From contig JBAGRP010000001.1 of NCBI GenBank assembly GCA_036924855.1, positions 930,001 to 994,000 of the forward strand: a stretch of DNA of 64,000 nt. Reading direction: 5' to 3'. Below the pieces are notes generated by a model that did no database searches, was not told the origin of the DNA, and saw only the letters and a list, made by a program, of their open reading frames with translations. Positions 23,341 through 32,107 of the stretch are shown here, in pieces. Numbering within the stretch: the stretch's first letter is position 1; each line of letters starts with the position of its first letter. This DNA comes from Nitrobacteraceae bacterium AZCC 2146 (lineage in GTDB: Bacteria; Pseudomonadota; Alphaproteobacteria; Rhizobiales; Xanthobacteraceae). Both the position numbers and the translations under genes were made by a program.

Positions 23341-24377
23341 GCAAGCTTGTCGTCACCTCGGTCAGCCCGGGAACGTCGGTGCAGGACGCCGGCCGGTTCG
23401 GCGCGCAACGCTACGGCCTGGTGCCATCAGGCGCCGTCGATCGGCTCGCACTCGCGGCCGCCAATGCACTGGTCGGCAACGAGCTGTTCGCCGCCACGAT
23501 CGAGTTGGGGCCGCTGAACTCCGTTCTTACCGCTCGGGGCGGTGCCGTGCGCGTCGCTCTCACCGGCGCGACGCGGCCGGCCGATGTCGCCGGCCAGCCG
23601 ATGGCGGTGAATACATCAGTGACAATCGCCGACGGCGAAAGCCTCAATATCGGCGTCGTTCGATCAGGCACGTTCGGCTATCTCGCCATCGAAGGCGGCG
23701 TCCGCGGTGAGCCGATGTTCGGCAGCCTCGCGGTCAATGCCCGCGCCGGGCTCGGCAGCCCCTATCCGCGCCCGCTGCAGTCCGGCGACGAATTGCAGGT
23801 GGCCGCCGCCAGCAGTGCCAACGAGAAACGCATCGATCTGCCGGCGGTTGTTGAAGGACCGATCCGCGTGGTGATGGGCCCGCAGGACGACGAATTCGAC
23901 GACGCCAAGGAGCTGTTTCTGAGCAGCGAGTGGAAGATCTCGGCGATGAGCGACCGGATGGGCTATCGGCTAGAAGGACCCGTGATCAAACATCTGCACG
24001 GCCACAACATCGTCTCTGACGGCACCGTCAATGGCTCGATCCAGGTGCCCGGCAACGGCCAGCCGATCGTGCTGATGCCGGACCGCGGCACGACGGGCGG
24101 CTATCCCAAAATCGCCACGGTGATCTCGTCTGATCTCGGCCGCTTCGGCCAGACCCAGCCGGGCCGCGGCTTTCGCTTCAAGGCGATCTCCATGGCAGAG
24201 GCGCAAGCCGAGTATCGCGCGACCGCGGAACTGCTGCGCAGCCTGCCCGGCCGCGTCCATGATGCCAACATCCTGATGCTCGACATCAAGGCGCTACAGT
24301 CAGCCAATGTCGCCGGCGTCGCGATCAACGCGATGGACGCTACGACCTGGCAGGTACATGCAGCCGCGCAAGACTGA
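23337..24377 (+). CDS. pxpC: 5-oxoprolinase subunit PxpC
   Basis: 346-residue KipA-type protein (biotin-dependent carboxyltransferase-like fold). Visible segments: SPGTSVQDAGRFGAQRYGLV, GAVDRLALAAANALVGN, GTFGYLAIEGGV, then DRMGYRLEGP and DRGTTGGYPKIATVISSDL near the C-terminus. It is the large structural and catalytic subunit of the PxpABC complex. Coupled to pxpB by ATGA and followed 31 bp later by pxpA. Confidence 0.92.
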   Translation: MSKLVVTSVSPGTSVQDAGRFGAQRYGLVPSGAVDRLALAAANALVGNELFAATIELGPLNSVLTARGGAVRVALTGATRPADVAGQPMAVNTSVTIADGESLNIGVVRSGTFGYLAIEGGVRGEPMFGSLAVNARAGLGSPYPRPLQSGDELQVAAASSANEKRIDLPAVVEGPIRVVMGPQDDEFDDAKELFLSSEWKISAMSDRMGYRLEGPVIKHLHGHNIVSDGTVNGSIQVPGNGQPIVLMPDRGTTGGYPKIATVISSDLGRFGQTQPGRGFRFKAISMAEAQAEYRATAELLRSLPGRVHDANILMLDIKALQSANVAGVAINAMDATTWQVHAAAQD

Positions 24378-24408
24378 ATCGAAAACTCACTGACGGAAGA
24401 GCACGACA

Positions 24409-25176
24409 ATGAACATCGATCTGAACTGCGATCTCGGCGAAAGCTTTGGCATGTGGGAGATGGGCAACGACGCCGCGATGATCGACCTCGCCACCTCCGT
24501 CAACATCGCCTGCGGCTATCACGCCGGCGATGCCGATACGATGCGCAAGACCGTAAAGCTCGCCAAGGCCCGCAACGTCAGCATCGGCGCCCATCCCGGC
24601 TATCGCGACCTGCACGGCTTCGGTCGCCGGCCGATCGTCGGACTGACGGCGCTCGAGATCGAAAACCTGGTCGCGTACCAGATCGGCGCGCTGCAATCGA
24701 TTGCCGCCATGGAGGGCTACAAGGTCACCCATGTGAAGGCGCACGGCGCGATCTCCAACGTCGCCTGCGAGGATGACATGACCGCCCGCGCCATCGCCGC
24801 GGGGATCAAGGGCGTCGATCGCAATCTGGTTTTCGTGGTGCTGGCGAATTCAAAGCTGGTCACCGCCGGCGAAGCCGCCGGGCTGCCACTCGCGCATGAG
24901 GTGTTCGCCGACCGCGCCTATGAGGACGACTCCACCTTGGTGTCGCGCAAGAAGCCGGGCGCCGTGCTGCACGATCCCGTGTTGATTGCCGACCGCGTGG
25001 TGAAGATGGTGCAGGACGGCGCGGTGACGACGATCACCGGCAAGGTGATCAAGATGAAGATGGACACCGTGTGCATCCATGGCGACACGCCGGGCGCGGT
25101 GGAGATCGGGCGCCACGTGCGCGACGCGCTGAAGGCCGCCGGCATCGACGTGAAGCCGTTCAAGGTGGCGAACTAG
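24409..25176 (+). CDS. pxpA: 5-oxoprolinase subunit PxpA (LamB/YcsF family)
   Basis: 255-residue LamB/YcsF protein. The family start is intact: [12 protein letters not shown], then the metal-site stretches [14 protein letters not shown] and [17 protein letters not shown], and later VKAHGA and [20 protein letters not shown]. The His and Asp residues of these motifs build the active site. GGAAGAG precedes the ATG. It completes the pxpBCA operon. Confidence 0.95.
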   Translation: MNIDLNCDLGESFGMWEMGNDAAMIDLATSVNIACGYHAGDADTMRKTVKLAKARNVSIGAHPGYRDLHGFGRRPIVGLTALEIENLVAYQIGALQSIAAMEGYKVTHVKAHGAISNVACEDDMTARAIAAGIKGVDRNLVFVVLANSKLVTAGEAAGLPLAHEVFADRAYEDDSTLVSRKKPGAVLHDPVLIADRVVKMVQDGAVTTITGKVIKMKMDTVCIHGDTPGAVEIGRHVRDALKAAGIDVKPFKVAN

Positions 25177-25198
25177 AGTTTTACCGAGAGCAATGTCC

Positions 25199-25278
25199 GT
25201 CATTGCGAGGAGCGCTTGCGACGAAGCAATCCAGCCCTTCCGTGCGGCTCTGGATTGCTTCGCTGCGCTCGCAATGAC
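25199..25278. repeat. Bradyrhizobiaceae-type palindromic repeat
   Basis: Nested perfect inverted repeats: outer GTCATTGCGAG (25199-25209) with CTCGCAATGAC (25268-25278), inner CGAAGCAATCCAG (25222-25234) with CTGGATTGCTTCG (25250-25262). It lies between the convergent ends of pxpA and the sulfonate operon and may act as a terminator. The consensus is familiar from many Bradyrhizobium intergenic regions. Confidence 0.85.
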
Positions 25279-25293
25279 GACGCGACGTTTCTG

Positions 25294-26235
25294 CTACAGC
25301 CCGGCGCCCTTGCCGATCGCGTCGGCGAACGAGCGATCGACGAGAGTGGACGCATCGAGCTTCTGCTTGATCAGCCCCGCGCGCAAATAGAGATCGATGG
25401 TCTTCTGCTCGTCGGCGACCACGCTGTCGTCGATCGGCGCGATGCGGATTTTGGCGCGGGTCAGCCAGTTCAACGGCACCGACGGCGCGACGTTCATCAG
25501 CTTGCCCCAAGTCTCGGCGTAGCTGTTGGCGTTACTCAGCGCCCAGATCCGGGCCGCGGTCAGGCGGCGCAAAAAGTCTTCCAGCTCGGGCCGCTTGTCG
25601 CGGATCGCATTGGGCGTCGCGACCTGCAGGCTGAGGCCCGCCGACAGTCCTTCCGCGGTCAGGACGCGGCGCGACTGGAACAGCACTTCCTCCTGGCTGA
25701 CATAGGGCTCCCACGTCGACCACGCATCGACCGAACCGCGGCTATAGGCGACCTTGGCGTCGGCCGGTGCGAGAAACACGATCTGCACGTCGGCCGGGGT
25801 CCAGCCCTTCGACTCCAACGCTGCGAGAATCAGCTGATGCCCGATCGAGCCGCGGCCGGTGGCGATCTTCTTGCCTTTCAATTCGTCAAAACTCTTGATC
25901 GCCGAATCCTTCGGCACCAGCACAGCAAGTCCCTCTTGCGTCTGCCGGATGGCGCCGATCGCTTTCACCGGCACATTGGCCGCCGCGGCAAAGGTGAACG
26001 GCGCGTCGCCGACCAGGCCGGTCTCGATCGCGCCGGCGCCGAGCGCTTCCAGCAGCGGCGCGGCGGCCGGAAATTCCTTCCACTCGATCTTGTAGGGCAC
26101 ATCCTTGAGCACGCCGGCGGCCTGCATCACCGCCTGCGAATTCCCCTTCTGATCGCCGACGATCAAGGTTGTCTCTGCCTGGGCGGATGACAGCGCCGCG
26201 GCAATCAGCCCGGCGGCGAGGACAAGACGTTTCAT
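25294..26235 (-). CDS. Aliphatic sulfonate ABC transporter binding protein (SsuA-like)
   Basis: 313-residue binding protein with a signal peptide (RLVLAAGLIAAALSSAQA). NMT1/SsuA-like features: LIVGDQKGNSQAVMQAAGVL, GLVGDAPFTFAAAANVPVKAIGA, GRGSIGHQLILAALESKG and SRGSVDAWSTWEPYVSQEE. It presumably delivers sulfonates to the permease encoded upstream in the same operon. Its ATG overlaps the stop of the monooxygenase gene (ATGA). It is the last gene of the operon and the second binding protein in it. Confidence 0.85.
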   Translation of the reverse strand: MKRLVLAAGLIAAALSSAQAETTLIVGDQKGNSQAVMQAAGVLKDVPYKIEWKEFPAAAPLLEALGAGAIETGLVGDAPFTFAAAANVPVKAIGAIRQTQEGLAVLVPKDSAIKSFDELKGKKIATGRGSIGHQLILAALESKGWTPADVQIVFLAPADAKVAYSRGSVDAWSTWEPYVSQEEVLFQSRRVLTAEGLSAGLSLQVATPNAIRDKRPELEDFLRRLTAARIWALSNANSYAETWGKLMNVAPSVPLNWLTRAKIRIAPIDDSVVADEQKTIDLYLRAGLIKQKLDASTLVDRSFADAIGKGAGL

Positions 26236-27332
26236 TCTGCTGCAACTCCCTTGGCGACACCGCGCTGAGCAATCAGCTCGCGCGTGCGCGGAATCAATTC
26301 GCGACCATAGTCGATGGCATCGATCAGCGGATCGAAGCCGCGAATGAGAAAATGGCTGACGCCGAGATCATAGTAGTCGGCGAACACCTCGGCAACCTGC
26401 TCGGGCGTGCCGACCAGGGCGGTGGTGTTGCTATTGGCGCCGGTGAGCTTTGCGATTTCGGTCCACAGCCGCTTGTCGATGCGGGTGCCCTGCTCGGCCA
26501 GCGCCAGCAGCCGCCGCGCGCCGGCGGTGGCGTGGCCGTCGGCCGGCTTGCGATAGCCGGTCTTGTCCTGCAGCGCGGTGGCGCGCGCAAGAATGTCCTC
26601 GGCCTTGGCCCAGGCTTTCTCCTCGGTGTCGGCGATGATCGGCCGCACCGACAGGCTGAAGCGCGGTGTCGGCCGGCCATGCTTTGCGGCGGCCGTGCGC
26701 ACGCGCGCGGTGACGTCGCGAACCTGCGCATAAGATTCGCCCCACAGCGCAAAGGTGTCGGCATGCTTGCCGGCGACCTCGATCGCCGCATCCGACGCGC
26801 CGCCGACGAAGACCGGGATGCCCTCGGGGTGATACGGCTTGATCTGCGAGAAACCGTTCTCGACCTGATAGTACTTGCCGGCATAGTTGAACGGCTTTTC
26901 GCTCGTCCATTCGGCCTTGATGACGTCGAGCCATTCATCGGTGCGGGCGTAGCGCTCGTCCTTGTCGTCGATCGTATTGCCGTCCTGCCGCAGCTCCGTG
27001 GCATTGCCGCCGGTGATTACGTGCAGCGACACGCGACCGTTGGAGAACTGGTCGACCGTCGCCAGCTGCCGCGCCAGCAGCGTCGGCGCGGTGAAGCCCG
27101 GCCGCTGCGCGATCAACACCTTCAGCTTCTCGGTGACACCCAGCACGTGCTGGCCGACCTGCAGCCCGTCGGGAATGGTCGAGTGAAACGCCAGCAGCGC
27201 GCGATCGAAGCCGGCCAGCTCATGGGCCTTGGCGACGGTCTCGATGTAGGGACGGTCGAGGATCGGCCCGCTACGGACAATGGTTTCCGACGAATTGTTG
27301 TTGGTGATGAAGCCGATGAATTCGATGGACAT
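26232..27332 (-). CDS. ssuD: FMNH2-dependent alkanesulfonate monooxygenase
   Basis: 366-residue bacterial luciferase-like TIM barrel of the SsuD group: EFIGFITNNNSSE, FDRALLAFHSTIPDG, KLKVLIAQRPGFTAPTLLAR, NGRVSLHVITGGN and the flavin-site segment IPVFVGGASDAAIEVA. It oxidises sulfonates to aldehyde and sulfite using reduced FMN. The ATG at 27332 has GGAG 6 nt upstream. No flavin reductase gene (ssuE) is in the operon, so FMNH2 must come from elsewhere. Its place between two transport modules fits sulfur scavenging. Confidence 0.88.
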   Translation of the reverse strand: MSIEFIGFITNNNSSETIVRSGPILDRPYIETVAKAHELAGFDRALLAFHSTIPDGLQVGQHVLGVTEKLKVLIAQRPGFTAPTLLARQLATVDQFSNGRVSLHVITGGNATELRQDGNTIDDKDERYARTDEWLDVIKAEWTSEKPFNYAGKYYQVENGFSQIKPYHPEGIPVFVGGASDAAIEVAGKHADTFALWGESYAQVRDVTARVRTAAAKHGRPTPRFSLSVRPIIADTEEKAWAKAEDILARATALQDKTGYRKPADGHATAGARRLLALAEQGTRIDKRLWTEIAKLTGANSNTTALVGTPEQVAEVFADYYDLGVSHFLIRGFDPLIDAIDYGRELIPRTRELIAQRGVAKGVAAE

Positions 27333-27359
27333 AGATATCTCCATTCTCGATGGGTTGAA

Positions 27360-28544
27360 TTAGATGCCGAGGGCGAGACGGCCGGCCGAGATGCGCGTGG
27401 CGTCGTCCTGCGGGGTGTGAACGCGGCCGCACATCACATCGCGAAAATGCCGTTCCAGCGGATTGGCGCGGGTCAGGCCGTGATTGCTGGTCAGCGACAG
27501 CGCGTCCTCGACGGCCGCAACAGCGTTGTTGGTGACGGTAAGCTTGACGATGTTGGCCTCAGTCACCGTCAGCGTGACGCCATCATCAATGTCGCGAGCA
27601 AATGTATCGAGCAGCCGCGCATTGACGGCGAGTTTGGCCTCGATGCCGCCAACGATCTCCTGCGCCCGCGGCAGCGTCGCCAGCGGTGCACCCAAGCTCG
27701 ATGGCACCCGGTTCTTGAGAAACTCGACCACCCAGTCCCGTGCCGCACGGGCAACGCCGTCATAGACCGCGCCGACCAGAACTGCCTGCACCGTGGCCTG
27801 GGTGAGATCCGACGCCAGCCATTCCGCGGGCTTGCGGACATCGACTTCATGATCGAGCGGAAACACCACGTCATCGAATACGACGTCGTGGCTACCGCTG
27901 GCGCGCAGGCCGAGGTGGTCCCAGGTCTCGACGATGCTTGTGCCCGGCAGGCCGGCGGGGACCAGAAACAGCCCGACCCGCACTTCCGGCTCGTCGGTCT
28001 TCGCCCACACCGTGTACCATTTCAGGATCGGCGCGCCGGTCGAATAGATCTTGCGGCCGCTGAGCCGCCAGCCGGTGGCGGTGCGCTTCGCGGTCGTGGC
28101 CGGCAGGCCGCCGCGTGCCGGCGAGCCCAGATCCGGCTCGACCCGCAGCGCGTTGACCAGCGCAAGGCCCTCGACGGTTTCCTTCGCCAGTCTGCGCGAC
28201 AGATGTGCCGGCCAGCGCGTGCTGCCCGCGATCACCAGATGATGGATGTAGTGCATCGACAGCACCAGGGCGGTCGAGGCATCGGCCTTGGCGATGATGC
28301 CCACCACGCGCGCGGCATCGCTGACGCCGCCGCCCGCGCCGCCGAGCACCTGCGGCACCGTCAAGGCCAGCAGACCGGCGTCCGACAATTCCTGAAAGTT
28401 CTCGAATGGAAAGCTCGCGGAGCGATCGTGCAACGGCGCGCGCTCGGCAAAGCCGGGCGCCAGCAGATTGGCCTTGTCGAAGACGGTCGGGGCTGCGTCC
28501 ATCGCCTGCTCGTTGCGTTTGAGAGTGCCGAGACTGCTCACCAT
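27360..28544 (-). CDS. Acyl-CoA dehydrogenase-like oxidoreductase (SfnB/DszC type)
   Basis: 394-residue flavoprotein of the acyl-CoA dehydrogenase fold: an N-terminal helical domain (FENFQELSDAGLLALTVPQVLGG), a middle beta domain (GWRLSGRKIYSTGAPILKWYTVWA) and a C-terminal helical domain. In sulfur-starvation operons such proteins (SfnB, DszC-like) use reduced flavin to oxidise organosulfur compounds rather than acyl-CoA. Embedding between ssuB-like and ssuD-like genes supports that reading. The usual acyl-CoA dehydrogenase catalytic Glu cannot be identified confidently. Overlaps the ATPase gene by 7 bp. Confidence 0.75.
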   Translation of the reverse strand: MVSSLGTLKRNEQAMDAAPTVFDKANLLAPGFAERAPLHDRSASFPFENFQELSDAGLLALTVPQVLGGAGGGVSDAARVVGIIAKADASTALVLSMHYIHHLVIAGSTRWPAHLSRRLAKETVEGLALVNALRVEPDLGSPARGGLPATTAKRTATGWRLSGRKIYSTGAPILKWYTVWAKTDEPEVRVGLFLVPAGLPGTSIVETWDHLGLRASGSHDVVFDDVVFPLDHEVDVRKPAEWLASDLTQATVQAVLVGAVYDGVARAARDWVVEFLKNRVPSSLGAPLATLPRAQEIVGGIEAKLAVNARLLDTFARDIDDGVTLTVTEANIVKLTVTNNAVAAVEDALSLTSNHGLTRANPLERHFRDVMCGRVHTPQDDATRISAGRLALGI

Positions 28545-29332
28545 GTGGCGTCCAATCCCAATAAACCAAGGATGTGGCGGCGAAGTTCCGCTAGATGGGC
28601 ATCGCCGCGATGCCGCGGATAGGGCCGGTCCACGACGATATCCGCCTTGATCTTCGCCGGACGGTCGCTGAACACGATGACGCGGTTGGCGAGGAACAGC
28701 GCCTCCTCCACGTCATGGGTCACCAGCAGCGCGGTAAAGCCGCTGCGCTGCCACAACGAGACCAGTTCGGCCTGCATGGTGATCCGCGTCAGCGAATCCA
28801 GCTTGCCGAGCGGCTCATCCAGCACGAGGATCTTTGGGTCGTTGACCAGCGCCCGCGCCAGCGCGACGCGCTGCGCCATGCCGCCGGAGAGCTGGTGCGG
28901 AAAGGCATTGCGGAAGGTCGAGAGCCCGACCAGCTCGATCGCGGCATCGACGCGATGGCGCTGGGACTTGAGAATGCCCTGCGCTTCCAACCCGAGCGCC
29001 ACGTTGTTCCAGACATGGCGCCACGGAAACAGCGTCGGATCCTGAAACACCACTACGCGCGACGGATACGGCCCGGTGATCGGCACGCCGTCTTCGCGCA
29101 ACGATCCCGCGCGCGGCGGCTCCAGCCCCGCAACGAGGCGCAACAAGGTCGACTTGCCGCAACCGGACGGTCCGAGCAGCGCCACGAACTCTCCGGGCGC
29201 GACTTTGATGCTGACATCGTCGAGCACCGGCAGCACCTTGCCGTCGATGTCGAAAGCGTGGCTGACGCCGTCGATCTCGAGCGACGCGCCGGCGGCAACA
29301 AGAGCCTGTTCGACCCGTGCGAGCGCTACCAT
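28538..29332 (-). CDS. ssuB: Sulfonate ABC transporter ATPase (SsuB-like)
   Basis: 264-residue nucleotide-binding subunit. Walker A GPSGCGKSTLLRLVAG is near residue 54, the Q-loop is VFQDPTLFPW, the signature is HQLSGGMAQRVALARAL, Walker B is ILVLDEPLGKLD, and the H-loop is LLVTHDVEEAL. The pattern is that of SsuB/TauB-type importers. I start at 29332, which overlaps the permease stop by 7 bp; a longer frame reaching 29773 runs through the permease gene and is not credible. Confidence 0.93.
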   Translation of the reverse strand: MVALARVEQALVAAGASLEIDGVSHAFDIDGKVLPVLDDVSIKVAPGEFVALLGPSGCGKSTLLRLVAGLEPPRAGSLREDGVPITGPYPSRVVVFQDPTLFPWRHVWNNVALGLEAQGILKSQRHRVDAAIELVGLSTFRNAFPHQLSGGMAQRVALARALVNDPKILVLDEPLGKLDSLTRITMQAELVSLWQRSGFTALLVTHDVEEALFLANRVIVFSDRPAKIKADIVVDRPYPRHRGDAHLAELRRHILGLLGLDATW

Positions 29333-30366
29333 TTGACGACCCCCTTCTGCCAGACCAGCAGATGGTCGCGCACCTTGAACAGCAGCGTGATCGCACCGGA
29401 ACACAGCAGCGACATCACGATCAGCGCGGCATACATGTTGGCATAGGCCGCCCAGCCCTGCGCCCATTGCAGGTACCAGCCGAGCCCGGCCTTGACGCCG
29501 ATCATCTCGGCGACGACGAGCACCGCGAAGGACGAGCCAAGCCCCATGAACAGGCCGACGAAGACATGCGGCAGCGCCGCGGGGATCGCGACCTTCAGCA
29601 CCAGGAACGAGGGCTTTGCGCCAAGCGTGCGCGCGACGTCGTAATAGGCGCTGCTGACGCTGGCCACCCCGGACCAGGTCAGCACCGTCACCGGAAAGCC
29701 GGTAGCCAGCGCGATCAGGAACGTGCTGGCGCTCCAACTCGACGGAAAGGTGAAGAACGCAATCGGCAGCCATGCGGTGGCCGGCAGCGGGCCAATGAAG
29801 CGCAGCACCGGATGCACCCAGTAGCCGACGCCGCGCGACCAGCCGATCGAAACGCCGGTGAGAAAGCCGACAGCGGCGCCGATGAAATAGCCGCCGAGCT
29901 GCAGCTTCACCGAGGCAAACACGCTGTCGAGCAGTTTTGGCAGATCGTCGGTGTAGACCTCAACAATCGATTGTGGCGGCGGGAAGAATGGCAGCGGCAG
30001 CCAGCCGAATTTTGCGGTAGCGACTTCCCACAACGTCAGGAACAAGCCGAGCGCGAGCAGCCACGGCGCGCGCTGCTGCAACCCGGCGCCGAACTTGCCG
30101 AGCAGTTCTCGCGCCGTCGTTGCGACTACAATGCCGGCGGCGATGGCGAACGCGGTGTAAGCGACGGCCTCGGTGCGCGGCCAGTCGCCGATATCGGGCC
30201 ACCAGATGCACGACAGGCCGAAAGCCAGCCAGGCAAGCCCTGCCCCGACACCGGACACACTGAGACGAAGCTTGCTTGCGAGCTGCAACCCACCGTCACT
30301 GGCGACCAGAACGGTCTCGCAATCCGCGCCGAACGGCGCGGCGTCAGACGCCGAATACGTTGGCAT
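29326..30366 (-). CDS. ssuC: Sulfonate ABC transporter permease (SsuC-like)
   Basis: 346-residue permease with an extended N-terminus carrying about two extra hydrophobic segments (residues 40-85), then the BPD_transp_1 core of about six helices. The cytoplasmic EAA loop is seen as YYDVARTLGAKPSFLVLKVAIPAALPHVFVGL. The extra N-terminal region makes it longer than the usual 250-280-residue SsuC. It overlaps the upstream binding-protein gene by 23 bp and the ATPase gene by 7 bp, so the transport module is translationally coupled. Confidence 0.9.
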   Translation of the reverse strand: MPTYSASDAAPFGADCETVLVASDGGLQLASKLRLSVSGVGAGLAWLAFGLSCIWWPDIGDWPRTEAVAYTAFAIAAGIVVATTARELLGKFGAGLQQRAPWLLALGLFLTLWEVATAKFGWLPLPFFPPPQSIVEVYTDDLPKLLDSVFASVKLQLGGYFIGAAVGFLTGVSIGWSRGVGYWVHPVLRFIGPLPATAWLPIAFFTFPSSWSASTFLIALATGFPVTVLTWSGVASVSSAYYDVARTLGAKPSFLVLKVAIPAALPHVFVGLFMGLGSSFAVLVVAEMIGVKAGLGWYLQWAQGWAAYANMYAALIVMSLLCSGAITLLFKVRDHLLVWQKGVVKW

Positions 30367-31441
30367 AGATGCGCTCCGCGAATTTCGACGTGTCGGTGCT
30401 CGGCTTGAACACCGAGACCGTTTTCAGATCGTCGGCATAGCCCTTGAGCTCCCGCTTCAGCTGATCGCCAACGGGATGATGGTGATGGGTATGGTATCGC
30501 ACCATGCGCTGCAGATCTTCCAGGCTTGCGGCCTTCGGCGCATAGGGCTGGAACGAGGCTGCCGCCTTGTCGGGATTTTGCGAAGTGAACATCGCGGCAT
30601 CAAGCAGGGCCTGAGTGATCGCCCGCGCCACCAGCGGCTCCTCGCGCACGAGGCTGCCGCGGAGGCCGACGATGCAGCAGGTCTTGTCCTTGTATTCGCC
30701 GTCCAGATTGGAGGCGACTTCCTTGTAGGCGGTGTCTTTCAGCCAGAGGTCGGCGATCGGATCTGACGCGAGCACCGCCTGTGCCTCGCCCTTCTCGACC
30801 GCAAGCTGCAGCAGATTGCCCGGATATTGCCGCCAGTCGACCTCCTTGTTCGGATCGATGCCTTGCTTTGCGAGCTGGATCGAAAAGAAATTCTTGTCCG
30901 GTCCGGCGAGATCGCCAACCGCAACGGCCTTGCCCTTGAGATCGGCGAGCTTGTCAACGCCGGAATTCTTCTTCGCGAGCACCCGCATGCAGCCGCCATG
31001 GGTGCCGGCGGCGATCTTGACGTCAAAGCCCTGCTCCAGCGGTTTCAGCCAGCGCAGCGCCATGCCCAAACCCGCGTCCGACTTGCCGGTCGCGATGGCT
31101 TCGAGCAGTTGATCGGTCGAGCCGCTGTAGTTGACCAGTTCGACGTCGAGATTCTGTTTCTGGAAGAAGCCGTGATCGATCGCGACCGGCAGCGGCGCCA
31201 GGCACACCGCGCCGGCATTCCACGACAGTTTCAGCTTGCGCGGCGCGCCCGTCAGGGCCGGCGCTTCGGAGGACGTCTTGCAGATCGGGAATTCGGAAAA
31301 GTCGATCGGCGACGCCGGGAGGAATGGAAAGGCCTGCGCGCCAAGTACACCGAGCGGCGCGGCGAAGGCCGCGGCGGCGCCTGCGCGCAGCAGGGTGCGG
31401 CGGTCGAGCAGCGAAGCGCTCTTGTCACGATCGTTCGACAT
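30344..31441 (-). CDS. ABC transporter binding protein, Tat-type signal
   Basis: 365-residue NMT1/SsuA-like binding protein and first gene of the sulfonate operon. The N-terminus has a twin-arginine-like signal (LLDRRTLLRAGAAAAFAAP). The mature part shows LSWNAGAVCLAPLPVAIDHG, GSTDQLLEAIATGKSDAGLG and a His-rich run (YHTHHHHPVG, about residues 305-315). It was probably exported folded, unlike the Sec-type binding protein at the operon's other end. AGGAG precedes the ATG at 31441. Confidence 0.85.
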   Translation of the reverse strand: MSNDRDKSASLLDRRTLLRAGAAAAFAAPLGVLGAQAFPFLPASPIDFSEFPICKTSSEAPALTGAPRKLKLSWNAGAVCLAPLPVAIDHGFFQKQNLDVELVNYSGSTDQLLEAIATGKSDAGLGMALRWLKPLEQGFDVKIAAGTHGGCMRVLAKKNSGVDKLADLKGKAVAVGDLAGPDKNFFSIQLAKQGIDPNKEVDWRQYPGNLLQLAVEKGEAQAVLASDPIADLWLKDTAYKEVASNLDGEYKDKTCCIVGLRGSLVREEPLVARAITQALLDAAMFTSQNPDKAAASFQPYAPKAASLEDLQRMVRYHTHHHHPVGDQLKRELKGYADDLKTVSVFKPSTDTSKFAERIYANVFGV

Positions 31442-31547
31442 CTTGTCTCCTGCTTGCAAGCGGCACAGCACTGCCGTCAGCGCAACGCGTGATGTTGCTA
31501 CCCGGGCCTGTCCGAAGTTGATGGTTTGAAAAAAGACGTTCAGTTTT

Positions 31548-31566
31548 CGAGAGTTTCCGACTCTCG
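31548..31566. promoter_or_regulatory. Inverted repeat upstream of the sulfonate operon
   Basis: CGAGAGT (31548-31554) and ACTCTCG (31560-31566) are perfect arms with a 5-nt spacer, about 107 bp upstream of the operon's first ATG. A LysR-type (Cbl/CysB-like) site is a reasonable guess. The rest of 31442-31753 shows no gene and no convincing promoter boxes. Confidence 0.4.
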
Positions 31567-31753
31567 CTCTCGCGAAACCAGTGTCTGAAAGATGCGCGGG
31601 AGTACCGTTTTCGTCAATGAAATGGAATTTTGAATGTGCGGGGGTTCGGAGAGTTTATCTCCAACTTCATCTGGCTTCGCGGTGCAACAGTTCCGATACC
31701 GCGTTTACCGTCGCGCGCGCATCGACGCGGCGCCGATCAGCACCGGCGCATTG

Positions 31754-31906
31754 TCAGAACGGATGGACCGAGAGCGTGCCGAACACGATGGCGGCGATCA
31801 GCGCGAAGGCGCTGTAGAGCGCGAAGGTGTGGATCCGCACCGCCGAGCGCCCCGACAAGGTGCGGGCATGAATCTGCAGGCGGGCTTCCGCGGATAGTTC
31901 GCGCAT
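31754..31906 (-). CDS. Small single-pass membrane protein
   Basis: 50-residue protein. A polar start (RELSAEARLQIHARTLSGRS) leads into one transmembrane helix (ALYSAFALIAAIVFGTL) and a short tail ending HPF. GGAG lies 7 nt before the ATG at 31906. I recall near-identical small proteins across Bradyrhizobium genomes. Function unknown. Confidence 0.6.
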   Translation of the reverse strand: MRELSAEARLQIHARTLSGRSAVRIHTFALYSAFALIAAIVFGTLSVHPF

Positions 31907-32107
31907 CGTCGTTCTCCAGGACGTCATCTTGCGCCTAAGCAAGTGCCGATCCGGCCGACATGCAAGTGGAGCGACGAAATAGCGATGCGGATACCGTCGG
32001 GGAGTCCGTTCGCAGATGAAAATTCTCCGCGAGGATTCCTTGCGAGAATTTTATTCGCGAAGATTTGAGGCATTGGCGGTATTTGGGGCGGTAAGCTAGT
32101 CCGCCCC

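Noticed and set aside
26169..28622. 817-codon plus-strand open frame opposite ssuD and the SfnB-like gene
   Set aside because: It is antisense to two well-supported genes, has low-complexity Arg/Gly/His composition typical of GC-rich shadows, and carries no recognisable domain.
28538..29773. Extended N-terminus for the SsuB-like ATPase
   Set aside because: The extra part runs through the permease gene out of frame. The ATG at 29332 with the operon-style overlap fits the family length.
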